A DNA stretch of 64,000 nucleotides from Rotaria macrura. Its lineage: Eukaryota; Rotifera; Eurotatoria; Philodinida; Philodinidae. This document shows positions 37,198 to 51,200 of the stretch, piece after piece; within the stretch, counting starts at the first letter, position 1; every line of letters starts with the position of its first letter. Where the stretch lies: the NCBI GenBank assembly GCA_900239685.1, contig OENT01000105.1, forward strand, positions 124,001 to 188,000, written 5' to 3'. The notes beneath the pieces are model-generated. The model saw only the letters and a program-made list of their open reading frames with translations, did not search any database and was not told where the DNA came from. The translations under genes and the position numbers were made by a program.

Positions 37198-39374
37198 ACT
37201 TCAATTAGTTCTCTAAATTTCTATTCTTTGATTGATGCCAGATATAAAATGATTGTTGATGACACGAGATGTTTCTACTGAGTTTAACCAAATAATTAAT
37301 AAACGGCTTGCATAGATCTGTGCCTTTTTTATCATGATAAAACGAACACAAAATGTTGTTGTGCATCAACATTGCCTAACGAGAAAATAAATAGATAATT
37401 ATTTTAAGCTAATCAAATGAATCCATTTTTTGCATCAGCTTATTTTTATGCGGGGCCTTGAATTAGTATTGATTTCAGTTGAAATGAGATATTGAAAAAT
37501 AATGAAGTAAAGCATTTATTGATTTTAAAGTTTCGTAAAGAAGTCTGTAAAACTCTATATCATGTGAAAATATGGCCTCAAGAGTATTTTTTTAATATTA
37601 AAAAGTCGACCATTTTATGGCTGGCACACATTGAATTGTATTGAACTGGAACACTTTAGTATCTTCTTCAAATGAAAAGAAATCTTATTTTAAAATCATA
37701 CCAAATGTAACAGTGAAGCTTACTTCATAGAGTAATGCATTAATAGTCAGTGTAATCAAAGTCCCTTTTACCAACAGTTAACACATTCTCAAGACATATC
37801 AAATCAATGTTCTAATTTCTACGGTCAACGGACTGATCAAGTTAGTTCGAGGCATACTTCAATGATTGTTTTGAAGTTCTACATTATCATATAGTATTAT
37901 CTGCGCCCCCACCTCGCCTTAATATATGCGATAGAAATGTGTGTCACCAGATAAATGCGGATACAGTGCGTATATGACAGAAGAAATGGACGTTGATCCA
38001 ACGGTGATCGAATCGTAAACTTCAACTGGAAATAATTTGTTTTCTGTCACGTTGTTTACTCGGACACTTTTTAATTGTAGTTTATATCGGACATAATTCT
38101 TCAATGCAAGAACAAGTGACTTGAACACATCAGTAAGTTGCACATGAATATATTTTCGAGCTGTTTGAAGATCACGCGATCAATAAAAAGCTAGTTTCTC
38201 GAACATTTATACATACAGTTCAAGATTTCAAAACTACGATTGACATATCACTTCATGATAATTTCTTTACTCAGAAATTTTTACCTCTTTAACTACAACA
38301 AATTTAAAAATCAACGACAGTTATATACTCTAGGATGCTGTCGAACTCATTCGCTTCGTTTTTTTGATCTGCCAATTGCCGACAAAGTCAAGACAGGACG
38401 AATTCATTTTCAATAGAACACCAGCAGACATTTGACAACACGAATCTAAATGTCAGTTTTTTCTTAAGACTAATAGTAATCGAACAGAAGTGATTAACAC
38501 AATCTATCATCATACTATTTCTTCTAAATCCTAATCATTTTTTCATGTTATCCAAATGGAAAAGGTCTCACATTTTTCCGTATGTGCATAGTGATGATTT
38601 TTTTTCTTCGCATTCACAAAAACACAAAAAGCTGATTTAATTGAATACTAGAGCATTTATAGCAAGCTGCGTCTTCTTGTTTACACACAATAATCGGAAG
38701 AATAAGAAATCGACATGTCTCAATAAAAAAAAGGAAATAAAATAGTGCATTTTCTATCGTGCTCTTGGTTATGAAGAATTTTACCAGATTCTAGTTCGGA
38801 AGCAACAAAGAATCTCACTTTTCGATTTTCATTAGTCAACAACAATGCACTTAAAAATAATTTAACACACAACTTTGTTCAATGAATGTTTTTATAAACT
38901 ATTATTCAAGTGTTGAGAATATTTGTGCTGATTCACTCAAGAGCACAATTGAAACGTTTGCTACATTATATTAGCATATTGACATGCAAGTTCCAAAGAC
39001 AAAGATTCATATCGTTAACTGAACACCATAAAATTCGGGTGTTCAAATGAAATATTTAGCTAGATTTTTTTTTATTCTGTATAATATGTGTTTTTTTTTG
39101 TTAGTTTGGTGGAACTATGCGATACACGTATGTGTTTATGTATGTTTACGACATATAACAAAGTCAAATGGAACAAATAAACGAAACAAATAACTAGAGG
39201 CGCGAAATAGACAAAAAAAAGTAAAGAGAAAGAGAAACATGCACACGCCGAAAAAAAAGCAAAACAAAATGTCACACACGCACACAAAAATGACACCAAC
39301 TGTATTTTTCAATAAATGTTCAATGTTTTGTTTTTGTTTCTATTGAAAAGAAGAAAAAGAAAACAAATACTGTG
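37198..39374. other. Intergenic stretch between the hAT relic and RBM26/27
   Basis: No gene could be established. A minus-strand stretch ending with a stop at 37919-37921 and open back to about 38180 has protein-like composition (for instance QLTDVFKSLVLALKNYVRY), but it has no start, partner exon or recognised domain, so it is left unassigned. The 3' UTR of the RBM26/27 gene lies at the right edge. Confidence 0.45.
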
Positions 39375-42300
39375 TCAAGAATCGAGTAATTGAATTTCAT
39401 CAACAAGATCATTGGGTTCGAATTCATATTGTTGATTTGATTCGTCCTGATTATCAAATGAAAGATTTGTTTGTTTGATTTCATTGTCATCGGTTGGTTT
39501 CTCACAATCAACTAGTAAACGTTCTTCTTCATCAACGTATTCGTCATTCTATTTTATTACGTAAAATTAAAGGATAGATAACAAGACATGAAAATCTATT
39601 CAGTTTACTTCTTCATTTTCTTCAACCTCACTGGTTGGACTTTGATGTTTACGTTTCGCATCTGGTTCGTCGTCAACATCATTGTTAGTCGTCGCCGTGG
39701 ATGTTCCTCCAAGTAACTCATCTTCCATTGTTTCAGAGAGTGTTCTTTTTTTGCCACTGGTATTCAATGATGATTCATCATCAAAAGAGATATCTAGATT
39801 ACGATCTTTGTATTTCAATCCTGCTTTTCGAACCTGGAACAAGACAAAAATTTTTATTTTCGTGAGTACATGCCATTAGCTTAATCTCGGACAAGTTAGA
39901 ATTTCGAATACAAGATAACTAATGTCACGATTACAAGAATGGTATGTTGTTCGATCCAGTTTAGAACATATTTTATTTAATCTAGCAGCAATTTAATTAA
40001 GTCATTATGCAACTACTGTAAGGAGACGTTGACCATGTATGAGCATTCATCGTATTTCAAACACGTCCTATCCCATTTCCGTCATTATGTATACTCTGAC
40101 TGACATGAGCTGTTTTCAGTCTATCTATCACGTAAATTTCATTAGATTCCGATTCGCGGGAACCGTGTTTCGATCCTCTAAACGAATCTGTTTCATTGGT
40201 ACAGACAAGTTACTTTTTTTCTAATTCGAGATATGTTGATGAATGAAAGAGCAACATTTCATTTACTTCACTAAATAATTGAAGTAGAACTCGAGTAAAC
40301 TGCAGTCTAACTGAAATACGAGGTGACGCATGCACTTCACAAATTTTGCTACCCTCCATCGATATGTTGCTCTTATTTTTTTTTAAAATTCAATGGCTTA
40401 TCGACTTTACATATCTGTTTTCGAGTCAGATGAATATTTTCAAGCTTCGATTCGAACATAACTGAGCTCAGATCCATGATAGACTATCTATTTACATCGA
40501 TGAGAATTTCTGTCACACCTATCAAAACTAGTTTGTATCATGCTTAGCAAATTTTCATATACTTACTTTATCAATATCAGATTTTGAAGAATATAACACA
40601 AGTAATGAATTATTAGTTTCATTGGATTGAATTTTCGTGGCTCCCGATTTCTATATGAATCAAACAAATAAATCTTTTCTTTTCTAGATGAATAAATTAT
40701 TATCAACCTTGAGAAAGTCTTCTAATTCATTCCTTGGTAAATCTTTTATATTTTTAATAACAACTTGTTTTTGTTGTTGTTTTTTCGATTCAACTAATTT
40801 CAATGTATTATCAGTAGATGATTTTACTGTCGAATCATTTTCATTGAGAACATGAGCGAAATTTAATGAAGATTGACCTAATGTATTACTCATTGCACGT
40901 CGCTAAAACAAAAGAGAAATTGTTTATGCTAATGGTTCAGATTGATAGAATTGTTTTTACCATGTCTGCTGATGTTTTAGCTCTAAGAGTTTCAATTTGT
41001 TTTTTCAAAGTTTGTGCACGTTGCTTAAGAACATCTTGTTGACTAATTTTAGTCACGGCTGTTGATGCTGCCGGTAATGCTGTTGTTGGTTTTGTTGACA
41101 CTGTTGTAGATGATGACTTAGTTGGTGGCGTAAAACGAAGTGAATCTTTCAGGCTAATAATTGTGACATCAACTTGTTTCATTAGAGCTCGTATGGATTC
41201 TTTTTCAGTATTCGTTTCTGCTGCTTCAAGTTTTTTCAACAGTAACTTTTGTTGCTGAATTTGCTCTTCTAATAAACCTTGTGTTTTCCGATGAATTTCA
41301 ATAGCTGCCTTTTTTGCTGCATCTTTTTTCGTTATTGTTGAAGTTTGTAGAATAGGTTTGTTCGATGTTGGTAATGGTATTGATTTATTCGATGCCAGTG
41401 GAGTAGCGGTTGTTGTCGGTGTTGACGTTGGTTGAGGCACCTAAACGTCATATTAAAGAAAACTATACATCGAAATACGTGATTAGATTAATATCTTACA
41501 GGTTTTGTTTCGTCAGGCTTATTTGCTGTGGTGGGACTTTGCTCAGACTTATTGTTTGACAGTTGCTGCATTTTCATCCAATGAAGTTTCATTGGATTCG
41601 GAGCACTTGATACTAATTTTTTTGTCGTTGAGACATCGGTTGATAACGACTTTTGTTGTTGCTGTTGAGCTGATTGACTTGGATTATTGTTATTGTTACC
41701 AGAGGATTGCGCCTAAATTGATAGATGTATATAGATATTTTTGAAAACTTCGAATATGGCACATGGAAAATTTTGTTCTCATAAATTTTGAAGACTCTGT
41801 ACATATTCAAATGATGAGTAAGGACCATCAGTTGAGTCTAGATTTGAAAATTTTGGAGTACATCGGGGATTATTCAAGTGTACGATGTGTTGAATAGTAG
41901 ATGCCCCTTAAACCTATTGCGTCTGCGGAAGATGAACATGTAATATTGATTAGAAAAAAATATTAAGACTACCAACAGTGAGTATATTGTCAAACACAGT
42001 TATTTCGAAACTTTCCAACTTTTGTATTCGATACCATTCATAACTTAATAGCGTCATGCAATTTTGTTAACTTCGAATATTTCTCAAAACTTTTGATTAT
42101 CAGAAATATATGATGATTGGACAATGTCAAATTAGTATTGACTCTTTTACTTCGGAATACGTATTCAATTTGCAAGAAAAAAAAGCATTAAATTCTTTAC
42201 TGGAGCACATTCCCACTATTCATCACGTCATTCAGAGTAGTAAAATTATTCAAGAATACGCCAAGATACTTTCCTGCGCATATTTTGTGAAAATGTTTCA

Positions 42301-43378
42301 GCATTCGAATGCTTTATATTATGATTGGTTGTAAAATTTACCTTATTACTGTTGTGCCAAAATATTTTAATAAAACGATTATTAAACAATGGTTGAGGAT
42401 TTTTATATGCTGTTTCGGCTTCATGAAATGTTGCATATGCTACAAGAGCTGAATCAGATGATCCATCATAGGCAATCTAATTAAAAATAGATTTGAGTTC
42501 TGAATCAAAGCAAGAAAATAAGTTGTCTCAGTACCTGTACGTTTGTAACAGTACCAAATTTACTGAAATGTTCATTTAATTTTGAAATAGTATTAAATTC
42601 AACGGGGATTTTACGTATTTCAAGTGTTGCTGGTGTTGATCCAGATCCATCTGGCTTTTGCCCTGAAAGGTTTATTTAGATCGAAGTAGAAAATTAGTAT
42701 ACAAGAAAAAACATATTACAGAAAACTTACATGGGCGTTTCCATCCTCGATTGACATAGCCATTATTGTTATTTGGATGACTAGCACTACTACTATTATT
42801 ATTATTATTATTATTAGCAGTTGCATTACTAGTATTAGCATTTGAATCATTATTCAATGGATGTTCGTGTTGTTGTGTTCGTCGATCGTTTGAATACGAT
42901 CCAGTAGTAACATGACGTTTAGAATGAATCACAGTTGGAACAGGGCCACCAGACATACCCACTAGGAAAAATACAACAAATTGGAACAATCGTTAAAATT
43001 ATACATTTATTGATGGCAAATTTTAAAGATTTACTTGAATCATTTTGACGCATTTTTTGTTCAAGTGGCAATGGCTCAGCATTTGTCACAACAGTAACAA
43101 GTGTACGTTGTGGATTCATCATCAATGGTTGTTGAGATGACTGAGGTGGTCCAGGTGGCATTGGCGGTCCTTGCATACGTGGATGATGATGCATAGGATG
43201 TCTCATAAACATTGATGGTGGAGTTGGATGTGGTCCATGTTTCAAATCAGGTGCTTCAGGATTATATTCATGATAATGAGGATGAAGATGTGGTGGTGGT
43301 ATTCCATATTGTTGATAAGGAGGATAATACGCTTGTTGCTGTTGTTGATGCTGATGCTGCTGCTGTTGTTGCTGCTGC

Positions 43379-43409
<31 letters not shown>

Positions 43410-45445
43410 GCTGCTGCTGCTGTTGTTGCTCAAAAACAACAGCATTCGTACCATGATCATATGGACAAGAATCTCCCAGAGCACAGTAACCTTTATTTTC
43501 AAAAAAATCACTACACGGAATTTTTTTGTATAAAAAATTTGTATTTGTTGTTGACGCTTGATGTACGGGATTTGTTTGACGGGATGGTGATGAACGGGAT
43601 GATGAACCGGTTGATGAATGGGAATAGGAACGTTGTGTACGTTTAGCTGCTGGTGGTGATATAGAACGCGAGCGGGATGATGAACGATGTGAACGTTGAT
43701 TATTCGAATTAGTTGTTGGACGATAATGTGAGGATGTTTGATGACGATTAGCACCACCACTACTTGTATTCACATGTCGACGTGGATTTGGTGAATGATG
43801 ACGACTTGATGACGACCGATATGAATAACGTCTTTTAACTGGTTGAATGATAATGCCAGATGTTTGCTGTTGAGTAATTGTTGAATATTCAGCTGATTGA
43901 GAAGTTGTCGGAATCGATTGCTGTTGTTGCTGTTGTGGTTCAGTGTCTTGTTTTGTTGGTGATGCTGAACTTTGCTGTTCAACGATTTCAGATGAATCAC
44001 CTGACTTGTCATCATTTATTTCACTTGCTTTTGGCTGCACATTTTCCTATACGATAATAAAAGAGAGCATAAATTGACGTGTACTTTAGTATAATCGAAG
44101 AAAAAATGTTGCATTACAAGACATTCTCAGCTTAAATAATGAGGCATGTAAACACGAGAAGTCTATAAACACAGGTGACTAATATACGCGCTAGCATGCT
44201 TTAAATGAAATAGTTTTTTGATAGAAATGAGAGCAACAGTTTCTTATGCAACTTCTTCTATTAAACCAAACAATTTATAAACTTTGACAAGAGTGCTATT
44301 CTATTGTACAGGAGATCGACACAGACTAGTGTTTTCACCTGACCTTATTGTAGGCAGATTCAATCGATCATTCCTTTGTTTTGATAATAGAAGAAATCTT
44401 TCCATGGCTTTATTTTTAGAGGATGCTAATTTTCATCGCAACGGTAACTCATCCGATGTTTGTGTGATTAACAGTGTTCTTGTCACCTGTACTTGTTTCT
44501 TTTCATGATAAAAAAACTTTCACTTTTTTCAACATGTTTTATTTTTCTTTTATAGACTTTCTGTTAATAGTCTTTATCGAGAATAATGACTTTTAAAATT
44601 TTCATGCGTTTTAAGACTATAAATAAGAACTAGAGTTTAGCATTTAGCAATTCACCTTCAATGTTTCTTCTGTAGTAATGAGAAACAAATCCTCACAATA
44701 TGTTTGAGCACAGATTTCTTATACTTTCACTTAACGCAATTCTAAACTACATGTCGAAATTTTACCAATTAGCTCCTTGACTTGAGCTTGCCTTACATAA
44801 TCCTGTGCGCTAGCGATAGTTTTATCTTTCGAGAAGACATTTCATTATTCGATTTTCCTTGATTCATCAATGTTTAATCGACATAATATAAAAGAGTGAG
44901 GTATATGTTCGACTACAGTAACATTTAACATGTACAAAAAGAAGAGCCTTGACATTGAACTCATAGTTCAACATAATGTTGGAGAATATTTCGAAGAATC
45001 TTCTACCATTAAGAACGTGTCTAAGTCTATATTCAAAACGTCACACACACACACACATATATATATCACGTGAAAAAATTTCTCAATTAATCCATAAGTT
45101 ATTAAAAAAAGAACCATTCAACAAACTTTTTTTGCTTCTGGAATATAGCGTCCATTTCGAATAACTTCAAATAATTGATCAACGAAATCTTTCGTTGCTC
45201 GATCAAGAAAAACTTCAAGTCGATCAATACAATTTTCACGTAGTTTATCCAATGGTTTATCTTTAGCAACGAGAGCAAGAACATAGCGAGCGAGAGCGAT
45301 CGGTTCAGCATCGCACCTTTAAAAATAAACAAAATAGATAAAAATATATCAATATCAAACGAACAAATCAAATCAATAAAACATACAATGGTTCAAGTGT
45401 TGCAACGAGCCATTCTCGTAATGCTACTTCGTCGTCGATGAACAT
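39375..45445 (-). CDS. RBM26/27: RNA-binding protein 26/27 homologue (PWI-like, CCCH, RRM)
   Basis: Nuclear RNA-binding protein; vertebrate RBM26/27 are linked to the poly(A)-tail exosome-targeting (PAXT) machinery. Twelve exons: 45445-45387, 45316-45127, 44046-43035, 42961-42731, 42662-42535, 42476-42342, 41712-41500, 41440-40961, 40902-40708, 40650-40567, 39833-39609, 39548-39375; 1041 aa, like the human proteins (about 1000-1060). Residues 1-83 form the N-terminal PWI-like domain (LCDAEPIALARYVLALV). An Arg/Ser-rich region follows, then one CCCH finger from Cys251 (C-x9-C-x5-C-x3-H), a poly-Gln tract, and a Pro-rich region. The RRM at about 505-585 has LEIRKIPVEFN and NNRFIKIFWH, very close to vertebrate RBM26. 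A coiled coil and a second RRM-like segment lie at about 850-925. The donors after exons 2 and 9 are weak (GTTTGT, GTTGAT) but fit phase. A 1.1-kb intron separates exons 2 and 3. Confidence 0.94.
43332..43430 (-). repeat. CAA/CAG poly-Gln tract in RBM26/27
   Basis: About 33 codons of mixed CAA and CAG with a few CAT encode a long Gln run, interspersed with His, immediately C-terminal to the CCCH zinc finger. The antisense frames produce spurious poly-Val/Leu/Ala open frames, which are not genes. Confidence 0.95.
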
Positions 45446-45662
45446 GAAAACAACGTTTGTTGTATTTATATATACAAAAATTATTTAAGTTACAACAAAT
45501 CTAAAAAAACGATTCTCGTCAATCAAATTTCATGCAAAAAATGCGTATTCTAAATATTGACTAAAAACTATTAATTTTTATAAAATGTGTATAAAATATT
45601 TGAGATATATCTGAATTAAATGGAAGTGAGATTGCATGCATTCACTAATACGCAAGAATATT

Positions 45663-48271
45663 CTATTTGGCTGCTTGCGATGATTGTATAGGATAATAGG
45701 TGATTTCATTCGATAAACGACGAACTTTCGTCGGTGGTACAACTTGATGATTATATGCTGCGATTTTTTCAATATGTTTTATTAACCAAATAAGTAAAAT
45801 GATTGTAAATATCTGTAGAAAGACAGTGAACAGAAACAAAAATAAATGAACGAATCATCTTTACAGTTAAAGTTAAACTTACCTGTAGAAAAGCAACACC
45901 TACGGTCACGCATCCAAGTGTAATTAAATGTGGATGATAAAAACGATACAGTGCTAATGAACATCCCTGTTGCAAAAAAAGAAAATATTCATCATACATT
46001 AAACATAGATTTCATTAAAGAGAGATGGATTATTAGGGTATATGTTTCTCTTATCGAATCTAGTATGATATCTTCGTAGGGTTGAATGAGTCGATTTATG
46101 ATTCGTTTTCTACTTCTTTTTATAGACACCATTAGTTGTAAGTTCATAACAACACGAAATCTTGCAATTAACTTTTACGTAAAGGGAAAAAAGAGAAGAA
46201 CAGGTGTGTGTTAAATTCAGTAGAGTACATACTGTCGTCGTTCCAAAAGATTAGCTACTGTGAAGTAAACACTTTTTCTCATACGATTTCACAAGACGTT
46301 AAAAGGATAAATATAATTTCCTATTTCATAGAAATGAAGAGACTTTCAAATTTGAATTTTTCAACACTAAAAGTTATTATTTGTCAATCATAAAATTTAA
46401 TGCATCGTCGTAGTTCGAAGAATAACTATGAACTAGAGAAAATTCTCGACGATAGAATTTCATAAGCCCATTATGACAAAGTATACACTTGAATTTCGTT
46501 GATGTAACACGAATCAATATAATTTTTGCAATATGTTTATATCAAGATTTTGTTACGATGAAGATGACTGATGGAATTTTCTTTTCTTAGAAGACCATGA
46601 TTCTCTTCTTATTACATTTTAAACTGAATGACATGATTGCAAACGAATCAAAGTCATTGACCTATTATGAGCCGGATTCATCTAGTCATATGAATCATGA
46701 TTGGACTACGATCGTTATCAAAACTCTAACGTAAATTTTAACCAGTCAATAAATAATACATTAGACTAAGTTCTCATAGTTCAAGTCGTCGTCACTTTTG
46801 ACCAAGAATTCAAGGTATCATGTAGAATATCGACGAAATCTCATTTTCTTGCAATGAACTTTATTCTTTGGATTATTTCCACTAGCAAAACATATATTTC
46901 TTCATAGTTGCCTTTAGACACACGACCGTCACGAATCCTGATATTCGTCACATTTCTCGTAAACCTTCACACAGGTGAAAATAGTTTATTGATGACTATC
47001 GTTAGAATCATTAGGCCATATCCATTCAAAGAAGGAACCGACGAGAAAAAAATCTCTTGTGCAGTACTCCTATGCATCAGTGGCCTACATTTCATTTCTC
47101 AAATTCGGATTAACAGAAAGGCATAAATAGTAAAATTTTCTCTATCAAAATTGTAGTAACTCATCGGCAATAAAACGATGTTTGAACTATCTTCAGTGTA
47201 CTTATAACTGACTTGGATCTAATTCATTCAAAGTCTTCATGTGATATAGATTCATCAACTGTGATGCTTCTGTAATAGCCGGTCAAAAGAGACCATAGAA
47301 TTAAACTAGGCTAGATTTTTAGTTTTAACTGCGAATCATATACTTTAGTATTTTAATAGCATCTATCGATTGAATAGAGCATTTAAATACCTCATAGAAA
47401 ATATTCGACGGATGTTTTCCATACGGTTTTTGAGCACATTTCGGTTCATATGATTTACAACAACTATCAGGTACAGCTGATGCCATCGACAGATTGAAAT
47501 TAGAATTCAATTGCCAATCCTTAAATTTATATAATAATGAAATTTATTCCGGGCAAGAAAAGAAAACAAGCGTATTCTTCACTTTACTTTGAACGATCGT
47601 GAACCACAACATCGGAACTGAAAGAAAAATATGATTCAATATGTTTTAATGCACTGAAAATACTCCAATTTCTATTAACATACCCGTCTTTGCATTTGAT
47701 CAAATGTTTTCGTTTTTCCTTTAACATAATGATATTTATTTTGAATTGTTTCCAGTAAATTTTTCGATAAACGTTCTTCAAGCTAGAAAAATGATGAAAT
47801 AAGAGCAAATTTTCGTTGAATTTAAACTGCATATATTTTTTTTACATTAACAGTATAGCCAAAAGCTAACAAGCCAGCTGTTATTTCAAAAATAAATGTT
47901 AATATCAATATAAACAATGTCTACAATAATTAGTGTATTCATGTAAATTTCTATGTTTTTCCTCTTACTAATTTTAATCCTTTTGAATGTTCAATCCATG
48001 CAGTTACGAAAAGAGCAATGATTGCTAAACATGTTATAGATGCGGATATCAATAATAAATATGTTGATATGGCATATAAATATGCTGAAGCAAGTAAAGC
48101 ATATTTATGTTTCGTTATGATTGTCCAAGTAGATAAATAAAATAATGATAAAATCGAGACCAAAAGAATAAAACCAACAATGATTATAGCTGCTTTTATA
48201 CCGAATACACTGCAAAATCCTTGATTATTGACTGCAGCTCGATTCGGTTTTCTTGCTGATGCTGAAGGCAT
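45663..48271 (-). CDS. Tetraspanin
   Basis: Four-pass membrane organiser protein. Seven exons: 48271-47969, 47920-47846, 47782-47684, 47617-47588, 47519-47391, 45966-45883 and 45812-45663; every intron is phase 0, giving 289 aa, a usual tetraspanin length. Exon 1 holds TM1, a very short first extracellular loop and TM2 (with TM3 continued in exon 2, LTFIFEITAGLLAFGY). The large extracellular loop has the family marks: CCG (FRCCGS, in a 30-nt micro-exon), PDSCC and two further Cys in KCAQ and GCSL. TM4 follows (TLGCVTVGVAFLQIF), with a cytoplasmic tail ending QSSQAAK. A 1.4-kb intron (45967-47390) splits the end of the large loop from TM4. The 3' end lies only about 220 bp upstream of the RBM26/27 start codon. 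Subtype is not identifiable by eye. Confidence 0.93.
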
Positions 48272-51200
48272 TTAGAAATTCTATTAAAATAAAAGGATAA
48301 AAATAACTAATGATAAGAAAGGAAATTGTGTAATAGAAAATGTTTAGAATGAAGACGTTTTTCGAGTAGAACATTTTAAAAGAAAAACAGTAAATTAGAC
48401 ACATGCTTAGAGATACGATCTTTTGAGATCAAATTTCCTTATTGTCATGTGGCCGTGCCTTGTTTATTTCGCCTAGCCGCTCGATCTATTTGTTTTTTTC
48501 CCTTCTCTCATCCATTAGTTAGAGACATCATAACTCTAATGTGGACGTTGACTATAACTAATAAAACATAACTATATATAGATGGCGCTAATCAACAATG
48601 CCCATTATCATTCATGTTATGAATGGATATTCATCGGCCCCGTCACTTTTAGTGATTTCTCGAGAATAGTGCATTAGCAAAAAACTTTAAACTTTCCTGA
48701 AATGTACATCGTGCGGAATAGTTCACAATTTCTATAAGATCCAAAAATGTTCACTATTTTCTCTAAAGAAATATTGAGCTAAAATTTGATCACGATGACC
48801 TTAACTGTGCCGCTAGATTTCTTCAAGGTCGGATGGTCCCATCAATACCCGGGTTTTGTTTTCATTCGTATTGCGAAGTGGCTGAAGTTGACATATTTCT
48901 GTTCGGTTTCATCCTTTTATTTAGAATTTCAAAAAATCTATTCTAAAGGTGAACGTCTTTCTGAAACCCATGGCTATCATAATACTAGCGGCAGGCATAT
49001 TATGAATGCTGATGAAAAAAAGAATCATTCGTCTAATATTCTTTTCAGTCGAGACACAACAAAACTACGCTCCAGCAAATACAGAATGAGATGAATTAGT
49101 TTTCTAGATTCGGAATGAATTCTATGTATATAAGCGCACAAGTCCGACCACCAACGAAAAAGTAAACATATACGGATTGTGAGTCATTGATTATAGATTT
49201 ATTTTTGCTCTGAACAAAAGAAAAGAATGAATTGAAACATATTGAAAAGTGTTTGCCAAAGTCTAAGTGATCAAGGAGCACATGAAGAACATAATGCATC
49301 GTTTTTACACTTGTCTTATTGATCGTATTGTTCTTACACTCAATTACATATGTTGAGTTGAATTAAAATCATGTCTCATACATCTCAACATGTAACTCTA
49401 ATAGAATGAAATGCTAAAAATAAATTGACTGCAAATGGATGAATAGATATTATAAATATTTTTGGGAAAAAATTAAAAAAAGCCATTTCTAAAAATTTTT
49501 TCATACAAGAGTCTTGCTAAGAAAAACATTATTTTCAAGATCAAAACGTTGCCAGGAGATTTTTTAAAGGGTCTACAGACGACTTATCTAAGTATTTACA
49601 TAAAGATGAAAAGCGTATTTTGGAAAATAAGTTAATCTATATCTGTAGCAATAATTTAGAGAAAGTTTTTGATTTGGTACTAGAGTAGTTTTTTTAAGAT
49701 TTTCAATATGTAAGGACGGAACCGAATTCATTTATCATCAGCATGGATTACTCTTTGATATTTAATTTGACATACTGAATTTATTTCGTATGACAAACAA
49801 CAAGAACAATGCAGAGCGTGGCAGAGGTCATTATTTTTGAATTTCTTACTTTCCAAAAGAAGTAAGATTCAGTATAACGTATCCTTCTCGCAAATGGACA
49901 CTCTAATCATAAATATGCTTTTTTTCTACATAATAAAAATAAAATTTAAGTCCAAAAACGTATTATGTTTTATCGTTCGTTTTGACCTACTATTTTAAAA
50001 AAGAAAAACATTAAATTAGTGTGGAATGAAGCCAAAAAAATGATTCTTCACAGCACCATCAAATAAGCATCAACAGAAGAAAGTTCTAAAGATTTCCAGT
50101 TTTTTTTCTTCTTTGTCAAACGTCTTTTGTAAACAAAATGTGAAAAAAACGATTTCAAATTTTTCAAAAATCAAATCTGACATGATGGGTAGAAGAGAAT
50201 ATCCCATTCAAGGAATGTTATGTACTGGCGAGATCATTGTTCTATTTAATTGAATTTTGATTGTTCTAGAGAAAATTTGGTTGTTTTTAAGAAAGAAACG
50301 TCGTGAACATTGTCATTCGTAATGTACATTCGTAGTTTGTTTTCTTGTCTTAATTTTAACTTACGTTTTAATATCTGAATATGAGATTGAAACTTTCTTT
50401 GAGTTGACGAGATCACTGTTTTTTCTACCGGAAATAGTTTCATAATAAATCAACGGTTGCTAGAAAAATCGGACGCACCTCTATGTCATTTAATTAAGTA
50501 CATTTAGATAGAATAAATAAGGAGCTATCAATTAGCAATCTACTTTGAAAATTTTTTTCTAACTGTATATTCTAGAATGATTTCTATCATGTCTTGTTTA
50601 TCTTTTTTCGAGTATGGAACATATCTTAACAACTATCCTATTATGGATTATAACAAACTATAGTAAAATTTCCACAAGAGCACATAGAAATCAACTTAAA
50701 AAAATATCATTTTCTTCTATACTTTCACATCGATCTATTATGAACGTTGTTTTTTAATATATATATATATATAATGAGCTGCATATATTACAGAAGCTAG
50801 AGCAGAACACAATGTTATTCTTCGAAAGAATTAAAGAAGTATTTTTATTCACTGCGATCGTTAACATTAGATAACATAAAAGATGAATAATTTGAAGGAA
50901 AACAAAAGTCACTAATAATAACTATTTAATCAAATTAATTAGATGACTTTAGTTTTAAGAAGATGATAATATATTTATATAGATAGATGATGTTTTTTTT
51001 TAAAACACAAAAATTAGCTTCAACATTAAATCATTTATTAAAACTGAAAAGAATTAAATGAAATGTACGCAACGACAAGCATTCGAACTAATATTGCACA
51101 GGAAATCCTACATGATGATTTCATTTATATTTGGTAAAAGATCTTATGACATATCCGAGTGGTGAGGTTCGAGAAGAATCAATACATAATAAAAATCATA

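Noticed and set aside
43212..43646. Plus-strand poly-Val/Leu/Ala frames
   Set aside because: They are the antisense reading of the poly-Gln tract in RBM26/27.
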